From SZUA-592 sp041556555 (GTDB taxonomy: Bacteria; Pseudomonadota; Gammaproteobacteria; Eutrophobiales; Eutrophobiaceae), in the NCBI GenBank assembly GCA_041556555.1, contig JBFFIE010000004.1, positions 29,356 to 93,355 on the forward strand: a stretch of DNA of 64,000 bases. The letters run 5' to 3'. The translations under genes were made by a program, and so were the position numbers. Positions 44,853 through 54,121 of this stretch are shown piece by piece (the first letter of the stretch is position 1; each line of letters opens with the position of its first letter). The notes below the pieces were generated by a model. That model had not been told where the DNA came from and did no database searches. It saw nothing but the letters and a program-made list of their open reading frames with translations.

Positions 44853-45599
44853 TTACATCATGTGTTGACCGCCGTTGATTGAAAAATCTGCACCAGTTGC
44901 AAATCCGGCTTCTTCAGAACAAAGATAGCCAACCAGCGCAGCAATTTCCTCTGATGTGCCCAGACGCCCAATAGGTATCCCGGCAATAATCTTGTCACGT
45001 ATTTCTTCAGGAACTGCCATAACCATTTCCGTTGCAATGTAACCTGGGGAAACAGTATTCACTGTGACACCCTTGCGTGCAACCTCCTGTGCCAGAGACA
45101 TGGTAAACCCATGCATGCCGGCCTTGGAAGCGGTGTAATTGGTTTGGCCTATCTGTCCCTTTTGTCCATTGATGGAAGAAATGTTAATGATCCGGCCCCA
45201 ACCGCTGGATGTCATGTGATCGATAACCTGTTTGGTTACATTATAAAGACTATCCAGATTGATGTTCATCACCGCGTCCCACTGTTCCCTGGTCATTTTA
45301 CGGAAAGTTGTGTCTTTCGTAATGCCGGCGTTGTTAACTAGGATATCAACTGGACCAATGTCTGCTTCAATCTTCTTAACCAAATCGGTGCATTCCTCCA
45401 GACTGGAAACATCAGCCTGATAGGCAGCGATATCAAACCCCTTGGCCTTGGCTGCCTCCTGCCATTTGCGGGCCTTTTCCTCGTTACGATAATTGGTGGC
45501 GACCTTGGCACCGGCTTCTGCGAGACGCAGGCAAATGGCTGCACCGATGCCACCGGTACCACCGGTAACCAGAGCTACTTTTCCTTTCAGATTTGTCAT
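44853..45599 (-). CDS. phaB: Acetoacetyl-CoA reductase PhaB
   Basis: NADPH-dependent SDR that supplies (R)-3-hydroxybutyryl-CoA, 248 residues, as in Cupriavidus PhaB (246). TGGTGGIGAAI (12-22), NNAGITKDTTFRKM (about 89-102), NISSINGQKGQIGQTNYTAS with catalytic Ser and Tyr plus Lys, and FATGADFSINGGQHMM at the end. SD AGAGG before ATG 45599, which lies 5 bp after phaA. Clearly PhaB rather than FabG because of its place in the PHA operon and the QKGQxGQTNY substrate loop. Confidence 0.95.
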   Translation of the reverse strand: MTNLKGKVALVTGGTGGIGAAICLRLAEAGAKVATNYRNEEKARKWQEAAKAKGFDIAAYQADVSSLEECTDLVKKIEADIGPVDILVNNAGITKDTTFRKMTREQWDAVMNINLDSLYNVTKQVIDHMTSSGWGRIINISSINGQKGQIGQTNYTASKAGMHGFTMSLAQEVARKGVTVNTVSPGYIATEMVMAVPEEIRDKIIAGIPIGRLGTSEEIAALVGYLCSEEAGFATGADFSINGGQHMM

Positions 45600-45604
45600 T
45601 GTTA

Positions 45605-46789
45605 TTACCTCTCTACTGCCAGAGCGATACCCTGACCGCCACCGATACAGAGCGTGGCAAGACCTTTCTTGGCATCGCTGCGTTTCATTTCATGAAGTAA
45701 TGTGACCAGGACACGGCAACCGGAGGCACCAATGGGGTGACCCAGGGCAATGGCACCGCCGTTTACATTGACCTTTGCTGTATCCCAGCCCACATCCCGG
45801 TTAACGGAAATTGCCTGGGCTGCAAAGGCTTCATTGGCTTCAACCAGATCCAGGTCATCGACAGACCAGCCGGCCTTTTCCAGGCAACGTTTTGAGGCAG
45901 GGATCGGGCCGGTACCCATGATGGCAGGATCCACACCAGCGGTCGAGTAGGCCTTGATGGTCGCAAGGGGTTCAAGCCCCAGCTCCTTGGCCTTGCTCTC
46001 GGACATCACCAGCACGGCCGCCGCACCATCGTTAATACCGGAAGCATTAGCGGCGGTTATCGTGCCGTCTTTCTTAAAGGCCGGACGAAGTCCAGCCAGA
46101 CCCTCAGCAGTGACACCCGCACGGGGGAATTCATCCTTGGCAAACACGACCGGATCCCCCTTACGCTGGGGGATTTCGACGGGAATGATCTCATCATCGA
46201 ATTTACCTGCTTTTTGTGCAGCTTCACATTTTTGTTGTGATTCCGCGGCAAACTGATCCTGTTCTTCACGGGAGATTTTATATTTTTCTGCAACATTCTC
46301 TGCGGTGATACCCATGTGGTAATTATTAAAGACATCCCACAGGCCATCGTTAATCATGGTATCCACCAGTTTCCAGTCACCCATTTTCTGGCCGGTTCTT
46401 GACTTGGGCAGCACATGTGGCGAAAGACTCATGTTCTCCTGGCCACCTGCGACTACAATCTCGGAATCTCCAGCGAGAATTGACTGTGCAGCCAATGCAA
46501 CGGATTTCAGTCCGCTACCACAGACCTTGTTTATGGTCATACAGGGAACAGAATGTGGCAGTCCGGCTTCGAGAGAAGCCTGTCGAGCTGGATTCATACC
46601 CGCACCCGCGGTCAAAACCTGACCGAATATTACTTCATCAACCTGATCGGGTTTAACACCTCCAGCCCGCTCTAATATACTTTTTATGACCAAGGCGCCT
46701 AGTTGATGCGCCGGGGTTGTGGAAAGTGAGCCACCAAAGGAGCCTATAGCAGTCCGCCCGGCAGCAACGATAACAACATTGTTAGACAT
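45605..46789 (-). CDS. phaA: Acetyl-CoA C-acetyltransferase (beta-ketothiolase) PhaA
   Basis: Condenses two acetyl-CoA into acetoacetyl-CoA, first step of poly-3-hydroxybutyrate synthesis, 394 residues. Thiolase residues: acylated Cys in INKVCGSGLKSVAL (about 85-98), NEAFAAQAISVN (about 318-329), the His in GHPIGASGCRV (about 350-360) and the second Cys in LATLCIGGGQGIAL (about 377-390). SD AGGGGGAG before ATG 46789. The TGCACTGCACAA motif 72-83 bp upstream resembles the other PhaR-like sites. It is first in the minus-strand order phaA-phaB-phaR-phaB2. Confidence 0.95.
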   Translation of the reverse strand: MSNNVVIVAAGRTAIGSFGGSLSTTPAHQLGALVIKSILERAGGVKPDQVDEVIFGQVLTAGAGMNPARQASLEAGLPHSVPCMTINKVCGSGLKSVALAAQSILAGDSEIVVAGGQENMSLSPHVLPKSRTGQKMGDWKLVDTMINDGLWDVFNNYHMGITAENVAEKYKISREEQDQFAAESQQKCEAAQKAGKFDDEIIPVEIPQRKGDPVVFAKDEFPRAGVTAEGLAGLRPAFKKDGTITAANASGINDGAAAVLVMSESKAKELGLEPLATIKAYSTAGVDPAIMGTGPIPASKRCLEKAGWSVDDLDLVEANEAFAAQAISVNRDVGWDTAKVNVNGGAIALGHPIGASGCRVLVTLLHEMKRSDAKKGLATLCIGGGQGIALAVER

Positions 46790-46860
46790 GGAGCTTCTCC
46801 CCCCTTAACGGGAATTCATTATTGTATAAGTCAACATCATTTAAACTTTTAAGTTTACGC

Positions 46861-46872
46861 TGCACTGCACAA
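46861..46872. promoter_or_regulatory. Putative PhaR operator upstream of phaA
   Basis: TGCACTGCACAA (46861-46872) lies 72 bp before the phaA start and resembles the other TGCA-rich sites (39556, 43083, 43101, 47934). Inferred from motif and place. Confidence 0.4.
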
Positions 46873-46945
46873 TAAATCCAGTTGATGTTAACAGAATCCC
46901 GAATTTCTGACCAGCAGCAGGCCCTGGATAGGCTCACAAAACAGT

Positions 46946-47854
46946 CTAAAACCAGTTTTCCCAGTAAGGCTTGGGCTGGAATTGTTGGTGCAGGAAATCC
47001 ACAAAGGTCCGGACCTTTGCAGACAAATACTTGCGGTGCACATATGTTGCATAAATCGGTAATGCCTCAGGTTCGTAATCCTGAAGCACAGCTTCCAGCC
47101 GTTTGTGTTGTAAGTCCAAACCAACCAGATATGTCGGTAATTGTATCAGGCCGCTGCCCTGGATGGCTGCGATGCGCAGTGGATCACTGGTATTTGCCCG
47201 AAAATTTCCACGCAGGTTAAGGCTGACAGACTGGTCTTCGATTCTGAATTTCCAGCTGGTAAATATTGATCGTTGCGACAAGGTCAGGCAATTGTGATGT
47301 TGCAGGTCTGAGGGTTTTTCCGGTCTGCCGAAACGTCGAAAATAATCGGGGGCACCGCAGACAACAATGCGGGTCGTCGTCAGCCGCTTGGCAATCAGGG
47401 TAGAGTCGTCCTGTTCTCCCAGGCTGATGGCCAGGTCAATGCCGTCTTCAAACAGGTCCGCGGGCCGATTGGAGAGGACCATGTCTATCATGACTTCCGG
47501 GTAACGGCAGGAATATTCATACACGAGCCGGGCCAGGTGAAAGGAACCGAATGAGGGAGGGGTCATCACCCGAAGTTGGCCCCTGGGCTCGTTTTGCAAG
47601 CTGGCTGCCGCCTGTTCCGCCTCCTCAATCTCCTGGAGGATAGTGGCGATCTTTTCCCGGAAAATCTCACCACCCTCCGTCAGACTGAGGTGGCGCGTGG
47701 TCCGGTTGATCAATCGTATTCCCAGGTCTGACTCCAGGGCATTCATGTGCTTGGAGGCCATGGCTCGGGAAATACCCAGCTCCTCGGCTGCAGCCGAGAA
47801 CGTGCCCAGGCGGGCTGCCGTAACAAAGACCTTCATGCCGGTGAGTTTATCCAC
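46946..47854 (-). CDS. LysR family transcriptional regulator
   Basis: 302-residue LysR-type regulator starting at GTG 47854. N-terminal winged HTH: FVTAARLGTFSAAAEELGISRAM-type (about 9-30), then the linker helix and effector domain from about 90 (GQLRVMTPPSFGSFHLARLV). It belongs to the subgroup that regulates oxidoreductase and stress genes. It is transcribed toward phaA on the same strand, with 156 bp between. A TGCA-rich motif (TTGCGCAGTGCACAA) is about 80 bp upstream of its start. Effector and targets unknown. Confidence 0.9.
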   Translation of the reverse strand: MDKLTGMKVFVTAARLGTFSAAAEELGISRAMASKHMNALESDLGIRLINRTTRHLSLTEGGEIFREKIATILQEIEEAEQAAASLQNEPRGQLRVMTPPSFGSFHLARLVYEYSCRYPEVMIDMVLSNRPADLFEDGIDLAISLGEQDDSTLIAKRLTTTRIVVCGAPDYFRRFGRPEKPSDLQHHNCLTLSQRSIFTSWKFRIEDQSVSLNLRGNFRANTSDPLRIAAIQGSGLIQLPTYLVGLDLQHKRLEAVLQDYEPEALPIYATYVHRKYLSAKVRTFVDFLHQQFQPKPYWENWF

Positions 47855-47933
47855 GTATCCGCTAATTATTTCTTATTAAGAAATAATAATTTAATAAAAT
47901 TGATATTGTAATTATTAAGGATACAATAGATTA

Positions 47934-47948
47934 TTGCGCAGTGCACAA
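47934..47948. promoter_or_regulatory. TGCA-rich site upstream of the LysR gene
   Basis: TTGCGCAGTGCACAA (47934-47948) resembles the PhaR-like motifs nearby (compare TTGTGCGTTGCACAA at 43083). The LysR start is 80 bp away. Could place the LysR gene in the same regulon. Confidence 0.35.
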
Positions 47949-47990
47949 AAATTGGTTGGATTTCTAGAGATAATCCCTATTTGCTATGAC

Positions 47991-48046
47991 CACTGATTTT
48001 TGCCTCCTTTTATCAGTGTAGTTACTTACCCCCAAGACACACTGAT
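47991..48046. repeat. Three mutually complementary arms between LysR and lpd
   Basis: CACTGAT (47991-47997), ATCAGTGT (48012-48019) and ACACTGAT (48039-48046): the middle arm can pair with either outer arm, forming alternative hairpins. On the minus strand the loop between the first two arms contains AGGAGG. No T-run follows any arm, so these are not plain terminators. Lies in the 243-bp gap (47855-48097), which has no gene. Confidence 0.35.
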
Positions 48047-48097
48047 CTTGCGATACACACGGAAGTGTATTTTTATTTTTCCCCAAGAAGCGCCTTA

Positions 48098-49522
48098 TTA
48101 GATATGAATCGGCCGGTCATCGACCGCCAGTGCCGCCTCGTGCATGGCCTCCGCCAGAGTCGGATGGGCGTGAATCGTCCTGGCCATGTCTTCCGCACTG
48201 CTGTCAAAGGCCATGGCGATCACAGCCTCGGCAATCAACTCCGAGGCATTGGGCCCGATGATATGGACACCAAGGATCCGGTCTGTCTGCGTGTCTGCGA
48301 GGCATTTCACCATGCCGCGAGTTTCGGCCATGGCCCGGGCCCGGCCACTGGCAATAAACGGAAAACTGCCTGTGCGGTATTCAACGCCGGCATCTTTTAA
48401 TTCCTGTTCGCTCTTGCCGACCCACGCTATCTCGGGCCAGGTATAGATGACCCAGGGGATAATCCCGTAATCCATATGCCCGCCCAGGCCGGCAATCTGT
48501 TCGGCGACACTAACCCCTTCCTCGGAGGCCTTGTGGGCCAGCATGGGGCCACGCACAACGTCACCGATAGCATAGATATCCTCAATATTGGTTCGGCACT
48601 GCTCATCCACCATGATAAAGCCGTCACTGTCCAGTTCCAGCCCGGTGTCATTCAGGCCAAGATGTTCAGTATTCGGTTGACGCCCGACCGCCACGATTAA
48701 CTTGTCGACGTTGATTTGGTGTTTGCCGTCCCTGTCCTCGTAATGGACCATGACCTGCTGGTTATTGGAACCGGTAGCGGTAACTTTGGTCCCCAGCCGG
48801 ATATCCAGTCCCTGTTTTTGCAGGGTCTTGATCGCCTCATTGGCCAGTTGCCTGTCCACGGCGGGCAGGAATTCATCCATTGCTTCGAGGATCACGACCT
48901 CGGAACCCAGACGGCGCCAGACGCTACCGAGTTCCAGGCCGATCACACCGGCGCCGATGATCCCGAGTGTACGCGGGGCCTGGTTGAACTCCAGTGCCCC
49001 GGTGGAATCGAAAATGCGCTCATTATCGACTTCGGCCACCGGGATAGTCGCAGGAACAGATCCGGTGGCAATGATAATGTGCTTGCCTACGATGACCTGT
49101 GTATCTGATTCATCTTCAGTGACGGGCTTGATTTCAACCTGCTTGTCCTTGAGCAGGCGGCCGTAACCCTGGAGCCAGTCAATCTTGTGTTTGCGGAACA
49201 ACGAGGCAATGCCCTGGGTTAGTATGCTGACGACCTTGTTCTTGCGGGCGATCATGCGGTTGACATCGATGCTGACACCACTGGCAGTGATGCCATGTTC
49301 CAGTGCATCATGTTTTAAAAACTCATAATGATGCGAGGAATCCAGCAAGGCCTTGGATGGAATACAACCGACATTAAGACAGGTACCGCCGAGTGCCGGT
49401 TTGCCTTTTTCATTCAACCAGCCTTCGACACAGGCAACCGATAGACCCAGTTGGGCACAGCGAATAGCAGCTACGTAACCGCCTGGCCCTGCGCCAACCA
49501 CAACAACATCATAAGTTTGCAT
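48098..49522 (-). CDS. lpdA: Dihydrolipoyl dehydrogenase (E3)
   Basis: Flavoprotein that reoxidises dihydrolipoamide in the 2-oxoglutarate dehydrogenase complex, 474 residues. FAD motif VVVVGAGPGGYVAAIRCAQLG (about 5-25 with GxGxxG), redox disulfide GGTCLNVGCIPSKALL (about 46-61), NAD motif LGIIGAGVIGLELGSVWRRLG (about 185-205), and the catalytic His-Glu in IHAHPTLAEAMHEAA near the C terminus. It starts 11 bp after sucB, the third gene of the sucA-sucB-lpd operon. Start ATG 49522. Confidence 0.95.
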   Translation of the reverse strand: MQTYDVVVVGAGPGGYVAAIRCAQLGLSVACVEGWLNEKGKPALGGTCLNVGCIPSKALLDSSHHYEFLKHDALEHGITASGVSIDVNRMIARKNKVVSILTQGIASLFRKHKIDWLQGYGRLLKDKQVEIKPVTEDESDTQVIVGKHIIIATGSVPATIPVAEVDNERIFDSTGALEFNQAPRTLGIIGAGVIGLELGSVWRRLGSEVVILEAMDEFLPAVDRQLANEAIKTLQKQGLDIRLGTKVTATGSNNQQVMVHYEDRDGKHQINVDKLIVAVGRQPNTEHLGLNDTGLELDSDGFIMVDEQCRTNIEDIYAIGDVVRGPMLAHKASEEGVSVAEQIAGLGGHMDYGIIPWVIYTWPEIAWVGKSEQELKDAGVEYRTGSFPFIASGRARAMAETRGMVKCLADTQTDRILGVHIIGPNASELIAEAVIAMAFDSSAEDMARTIHAHPTLAEAMHEAALAVDDRPIHI

Positions 49523-49533
49523 GGCTGTGCTAC

Positions 49534-50886
49534 CTAGACCTGCAATAGCAAACGGGCCGGGTCTTCGAGATGTTCCTTGATAGAGACCAGGAACTGAACG
49601 GCGTCGCGACCATCAATGATACGGTGATCATAGGAAAGTGCCAGGAACATCATTGGGCGAATCACCACCTTGCCGTTTTCGGCGACGGGCCGGTCCTGCA
49701 TTTTATGCATGCCTAGGATTGCACTTTGAGGCGGGTTAATAATAGGCGTGGACAGCAGGGAGCCGAATACACCACCATTGGTAATGGTAAAGGTACCACC
49801 GGTAAGCTCTTCCAACTCCAGTCTGGATTCCCTGGCCTTATCGCTGAGTTCCCTGATCCCGATTTCAATATCTGCAAGAGACAGGCTATCAGCATCACGT
49901 AAGATCGGCACAACCAAGCCACGGGGCGAACTCACTGCAATACCAATATCAAAATAACCATGGTAAATAATGTCGTTTCCATCCACCGAGGCATTGATGA
50001 CCGGAAATTTTTTCAATGACTCGACTACAGCACGGGTGAAGAAGGACATAAAGCCGAGTTTTACGCCATGGATTTCTTCGAATTCAGCCTGGTAACGCTT
50101 ACGGATATCGAGCACCGGTTGCATGTTAACTTCATTAAAGGTAGTTAGTATGGCATTTTCATGCTGTGCACTCAGAAGACGTTCGGCAACGCGTCTTCGA
50201 AGCCTGGTCATTGGCACACGTTTTTCCAGTCGGCCCTCCACATCCTGCTCATCGGCAGCAACTGGCGGTGCTTTGGCAGCAGGCGCCGGCTTTATCTTGG
50301 CCGGTTTCAGGTTAACTGCGGCCGGTGCTTCCGATTTTTCAGGTTCCGGCTCGGGAACGGCAGCCGTTTCCGGAGTGGCCTGCTGGTCATTAATGAAATT
50401 CTGAACATCTTCCTTGGTAATGCGCTGTTTGCCGGCTTTTTGCATGACGGTCTCGGCATCCAGATCATGTTGAGATAATAAATGTCTGACGGCGGGGCTC
50501 AACTTTGGTCCGGCCTTCTCGATATCTGGCAAACTTTGCTGCGCCGGGGCCGCTTGCCCGCCAGCGGCTGTCGCTGTTGCGGTTTCAGTTTCTGCTTCCC
50601 GGTCGCCGTCGGTTTCTTCACTGGTGCCAGTTTCGGCCGCTTTCTCGGAAGAAGTATCAATCCGGGCGATGACTTCATTACTGGTGACGTCTGCGCCTTC
50701 CTCCTTGAGGATTTCTTTCAGTACCCCGTTGTTTGGTGCAGCTACTTCCAGGGTAACCTTGTCAGTCTCAATATCTGTGAGACTATCACCCCGGTTGACC
50801 GGGTCTCCCGGTTTTTTATGCCACTTGAGGATGCTGGCTTCAGCAACAGATTCTGCCAAGACTGGTACTTTAACTTCTACGACCAC
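49534..50886 (-). CDS. sucB: Dihydrolipoyllysine succinyltransferase (E2) of 2-oxoglutarate dehydrogenase
   Basis: Core acyltransferase, 450 residues, starting at GTG 50886 (SD AGGAG). The lipoyl domain (about 1-80) carries the lipoylated Lys in DIETDKVTLEV (about 39-49). A proline/alanine-rich linker, then the E1/E3-binding domain SPAVRHLLSQHDLDAETV (about 135-152), a second linker (about 165-210) and the catalytic domain (about 220-450), with the active-site His in SYDHRIIDGRDAVQFL (about 421-436). FGSLLSTPIINPPQSAILGM is also present. Sits 59 bp after sucA and 11 bp before lpd. Glutamate-rich stretch in the first linker. Confidence 0.95.
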   Translation of the reverse strand: MVVEVKVPVLAESVAEASILKWHKKPGDPVNRGDSLTDIETDKVTLEVAAPNNGVLKEILKEEGADVTSNEVIARIDTSSEKAAETGTSEETDGDREAETETATATAAGGQAAPAQQSLPDIEKAGPKLSPAVRHLLSQHDLDAETVMQKAGKQRITKEDVQNFINDQQATPETAAVPEPEPEKSEAPAAVNLKPAKIKPAPAAKAPPVAADEQDVEGRLEKRVPMTRLRRRVAERLLSAQHENAILTTFNEVNMQPVLDIRKRYQAEFEEIHGVKLGFMSFFTRAVVESLKKFPVINASVDGNDIIYHGYFDIGIAVSSPRGLVVPILRDADSLSLADIEIGIRELSDKARESRLELEELTGGTFTITNGGVFGSLLSTPIINPPQSAILGMHKMQDRPVAENGKVVIRPMMFLALSYDHRIIDGRDAVQFLVSIKEHLEDPARLLLQV

Positions 50887-50945
50887 ACTTTATTCTCCTG
50901 GATAATATCGGCTTAACTGAAAACAGGTTAAACGGCATTGCAGCG

Positions 50946-53828
50946 TCAGGCACCAATCACGTTTTTACGATCGGCTATCTCCAGCTTGTCGAGTTGCAAG
51001 GCGTCACTCACGAGCTGTTTCTGCTGCTCGATGTGTTTGTGCATGTAACCCACGGCTGGCGAGGCGGAGTAGGGGCGTCCCACGTAACCGAAGGTATGAT
51101 GATCATTAATGCATCCCAGCATGGTGGAACGGGATTGCATGTAATACCAGCTGCCCTGGTTCTTAGGTTCTTCCTGGACCCAGACAATCTCTTTCAGGTT
51201 TTCATACCCGCTGATGATTCGTTTTACCTTGTCTTGCGGGAAAGGGTACAACTGTTCAATGCGGGCGATGGCAATATTATCAATTTCATTTTCACGCCGC
51301 GCTTCAACCAGGTCATAGTAAACCTTGCCGGAACAGAACAGCAAACGCGTGACTTCACTGTGATCGAGTGGTTCGGCCTCGGGGAGGACTGTCTGGAACC
51401 GCCCGGTTACGATCTCTTCTATCGGTGTCGTCGACAGTTTGTGTCTGAGCAGGCTCTTCGGGCTCATGACGATGAGCGGTTTACGGTATGGACGCATCAT
51501 CTGTCGTCTCAGCATATGAAACATCTGTCCCGCAGTGCTGGGATAGCAGACCTGCATGTTTTCCTCGGCGCAGAGTTGCAGGTAGCGTTCCAGTCTCGCC
51601 GAGGAATGTTCCGGGCCCTGGCCGTCATAACCATGCGGCAGGAATACAACGAGCCCGCAATAGCGGCCCCATTTCGCCTCGGATGAACTGAGGAACTGGT
51701 CAATGACCACCTGGGCGCCGTTGGCAAAATCACCGAACTGGGCCTCCCATATCACCAGTGATTCCGGGGCAGAGCTGCTGTAGCCATATTCAAAGGCCAG
51801 TACGGCCTCTTCCGATAAAGTGGAATTGATAATCAGAAAATTGGCCTGTTTTTCCTTGATGTGTTGCAGGGGCAGGAAGGTTTCTCCGGTTTCGCAATCA
51901 TGCAACACGGCATGGCGATGAAAAAAGGTACCGCGACTGCTGTCCTGTCCGGAGATTCTTACCGGGATACCCGCATCGAGCATGGTGGCATAGGCCATGG
52001 TCTCGGCAAAGCCCCAGTCCATGTTCATTTCACCTTTGCTCATCTTCAGGCGGTTATCAACGATGCGTTTAACTGTGGGGTGCAGTTTGAAATTTTCCGG
52101 AATGGTCGTCACTTTTTCCGCCAACCGCTGAAGTGTGTCAGTAGAGATATTAGAGTTGAGAATCACATCCCATTGGGTGCCCTTATAGGGTGAATAATCG
52201 ATCGCAAATTCCTGACTGATATTTTCGGCGCGCGGCCCGGCGACGCTCTTACCTGTTTCGAGAGACTTAATGTAGTTTTCCAGGATGTGATTGACATCTT
52301 CTTCGGTAACGACGCCCTCATGAATGAGTTTTTCCGTGTAAATGTCGCGCACGCCCGGATGCTTGCGAATCGCTTGGTACATGATCGGTTGTGTAGCTGC
52401 CGGCTCGTCAGCTTCACTATGTCCGTGTTTGCGGTAACAGATCATGTCGATGATCACGTCCTTGTTGAATTCCATACGGAAATCCAGAGCCAGTTTGGCA
52501 ATGAAAACTATTGCCTCCGGGTCATCGGCATTGACATGAAAGATGGGTGCCTGAACCACCTTGGCCACGTCGGTGCAATACAGCGTCGAGCGGGAATCCA
52601 GCGGATCACTGGTTGTGAACCCGATCTGGTTATTGACAATTATGTGTAAGGTACCGCCGGTGGAGAAACCGCGCGTCTGCGACAGGTTGAGGGTTTCCAT
52701 AACTACGCCCTGTCCGGCAAAGGCCGCGTCACCATGTATAAGCACCGGCAGGACCTGGTTGCGCTCATAATCCCGGCGCCGATCCTGACGGGCACGGACC
52801 GAACCCTCAACCACCGGATCAATGATCTCCAGGTGTGATGGATTGAAGGACAGGGTCAGGTGAACAGGGCCGGCCTTGGTATTGATGTCCGAGGAGTATC
52901 CCAGGTGATACTTCACGTCTCCGGAACCCGAGCCATTGTCCGGGTTGTTCTTGCCCTCGAATTCACCAAACAGATCGCCCGGGAGCTTGCCGATAGTGTT
53001 TACCAGCACGTTCAGTCGCCCCCTATGAGCCATACCAACAACCACTTCCCGGATTTCCTGGCGGCCACTGTCTTTCAGTATTTCGTCGAGTAGTGGAATC
53101 AGGGTCTCGCCGCCTTCCAGAGAGAAGCGCTTTTGACCGACATACTTGGTGTGCAGGTATTCCTCCAGAGAATTTGCAGCGATGACGCGCTCCAGGATTC
53201 TCCGGCGTTTTTCCGGGGTGAAATCGGGTATGGCGCAACATGATTCGAGGCGTTGCTGAATCCAGCGTTTTTGTTCGGTTTCATTAATGTGCATGTACTC
53301 TGCACCAATGGTCCGGCAATACGTGGTCTTGATGACATTAATAATGTCGCGCAACCTCATTTCAGATTGCGCCTGTTGCAGGGAGCCGATGTTAAAGGTC
53401 TTGTCGAGATCCTGTTCAGTCAGTCCATGGTATGCAGGGTCCAGCTCCTGAACATTGGGGCGATCATACTGCTGCAGTGGGTCCAGCTCTGCCTGACGGT
53501 GTCCGAGAAAGCGGTGGGCATTGATGAGCTGCAACACGGCCACCTGTTTTTGGTGGTCGATGCTTTCTGCAGCCGAGGGCACAGCCTTCGCCTCAGGTTT
53601 ACGCACAGTCGCCCAGTGCCGGGGTTTACGGGTAGCCCTGGTGATACTGGCACGCACAGCTTCATGAGAGACCTCCGGTTCCTGGGAAGGCTCTTCGCTT
53701 TGTAAAGCTGAAAAATACTGCCGCCACTGGGCCGGCACGCTGTCCGGGTCTTCCAGATAGGTTTCATAGAGGGTTTCAATGAACCCGCCATTGCCACTGA
53801 ACAGCGGCGATGATTTCTTGTTTTCCAT
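50946..53828 (-). CDS. sucA: 2-Oxoglutarate dehydrogenase E1
   Basis: Thiamine-diphosphate-dependent E1 that decarboxylates 2-oxoglutarate, about 960 residues from ATG 53828 (TTG 53864 would add 12). The N-terminal block SSPLFSGNGGFIETLYETYL matches the family, and GMAHRGRLNVLVNTIGK, HGDAAFAGQGVVMETLNL, NNQIGFTT and the His-rich YRKHGHSEADEPA identify the ThDP and substrate regions. DxHE-like TPIEEIVTG near the end completes the enzyme. It is divergent from gltA, with 293 bp between the starts, and heads sucA-sucB-lpd. Confidence 0.94.
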   Translation of the reverse strand: MENKKSSPLFSGNGGFIETLYETYLEDPDSVPAQWRQYFSALQSEEPSQEPEVSHEAVRASITRATRKPRHWATVRKPEAKAVPSAAESIDHQKQVAVLQLINAHRFLGHRQAELDPLQQYDRPNVQELDPAYHGLTEQDLDKTFNIGSLQQAQSEMRLRDIINVIKTTYCRTIGAEYMHINETEQKRWIQQRLESCCAIPDFTPEKRRRILERVIAANSLEEYLHTKYVGQKRFSLEGGETLIPLLDEILKDSGRQEIREVVVGMAHRGRLNVLVNTIGKLPGDLFGEFEGKNNPDNGSGSGDVKYHLGYSSDINTKAGPVHLTLSFNPSHLEIIDPVVEGSVRARQDRRRDYERNQVLPVLIHGDAAFAGQGVVMETLNLSQTRGFSTGGTLHIIVNNQIGFTTSDPLDSRSTLYCTDVAKVVQAPIFHVNADDPEAIVFIAKLALDFRMEFNKDVIIDMICYRKHGHSEADEPAATQPIMYQAIRKHPGVRDIYTEKLIHEGVVTEEDVNHILENYIKSLETGKSVAGPRAENISQEFAIDYSPYKGTQWDVILNSNISTDTLQRLAEKVTTIPENFKLHPTVKRIVDNRLKMSKGEMNMDWGFAETMAYATMLDAGIPVRISGQDSSRGTFFHRHAVLHDCETGETFLPLQHIKEKQANFLIINSTLSEEAVLAFEYGYSSSAPESLVIWEAQFGDFANGAQVVIDQFLSSSEAKWGRYCGLVVFLPHGYDGQGPEHSSARLERYLQLCAEENMQVCYPSTAGQMFHMLRRQMMRPYRKPLIVMSPKSLLRHKLSTTPIEEIVTGRFQTVLPEAEPLDHSEVTRLLFCSGKVYYDLVEARRENEIDNIAIARIEQLYPFPQDKVKRIISGYENLKEIVWVQEEPKNQGSWYYMQSRSTMLGCINDHHTFGYVGRPYSASPAVGYMHKHIEQQKQLVSDALQLDKLEIADRKNVIGA

Positions 53829-54121
53829 TATTTGTTGTAGCGCGTTTACGTTACGGGTGGACAAAGTTTAGCCGAAATCACGCTTATCGAGGCCAAATTT
53901 TACTTAATTATCCTTCGTATTTCAGTAAGTTCCGGTTACCCATTCAAGTGTCTTTCCTGCTTTTTATGACAACCAACGGGAGACAAAGTGCAAAGTGAGG
54001 AATTTTTGTCTATCACAGTCCCCAGTCTTGCTGCAATGCCATAATGAGCGGTATCCTGAAAAATTACAATTATAAAAACCGCTTATTTCAAACTATTCCA
54101 ACAGCCTTGGGGGAATACCGA
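53829..54121. other. Divergent promoter region between sucA and gltA
   Basis: The 293-bp gap has an AT-rich stretch but no gene, and no repeat I can assign to a known regulator. The in-frame ATG at 54044 (27 residues before the real gltA start) lies here. A shared control of the two TCA units is likely but no operator could be named. Confidence 0.5.

Noticed and set aside
48053..48070. ATACAC/GTGTAT hairpin followed by a T-run on the plus strand near lpd
   Set aside because: No plus-strand gene precedes it, and on the lpd strand the T-run lies on the wrong side, so it is not called a terminator.
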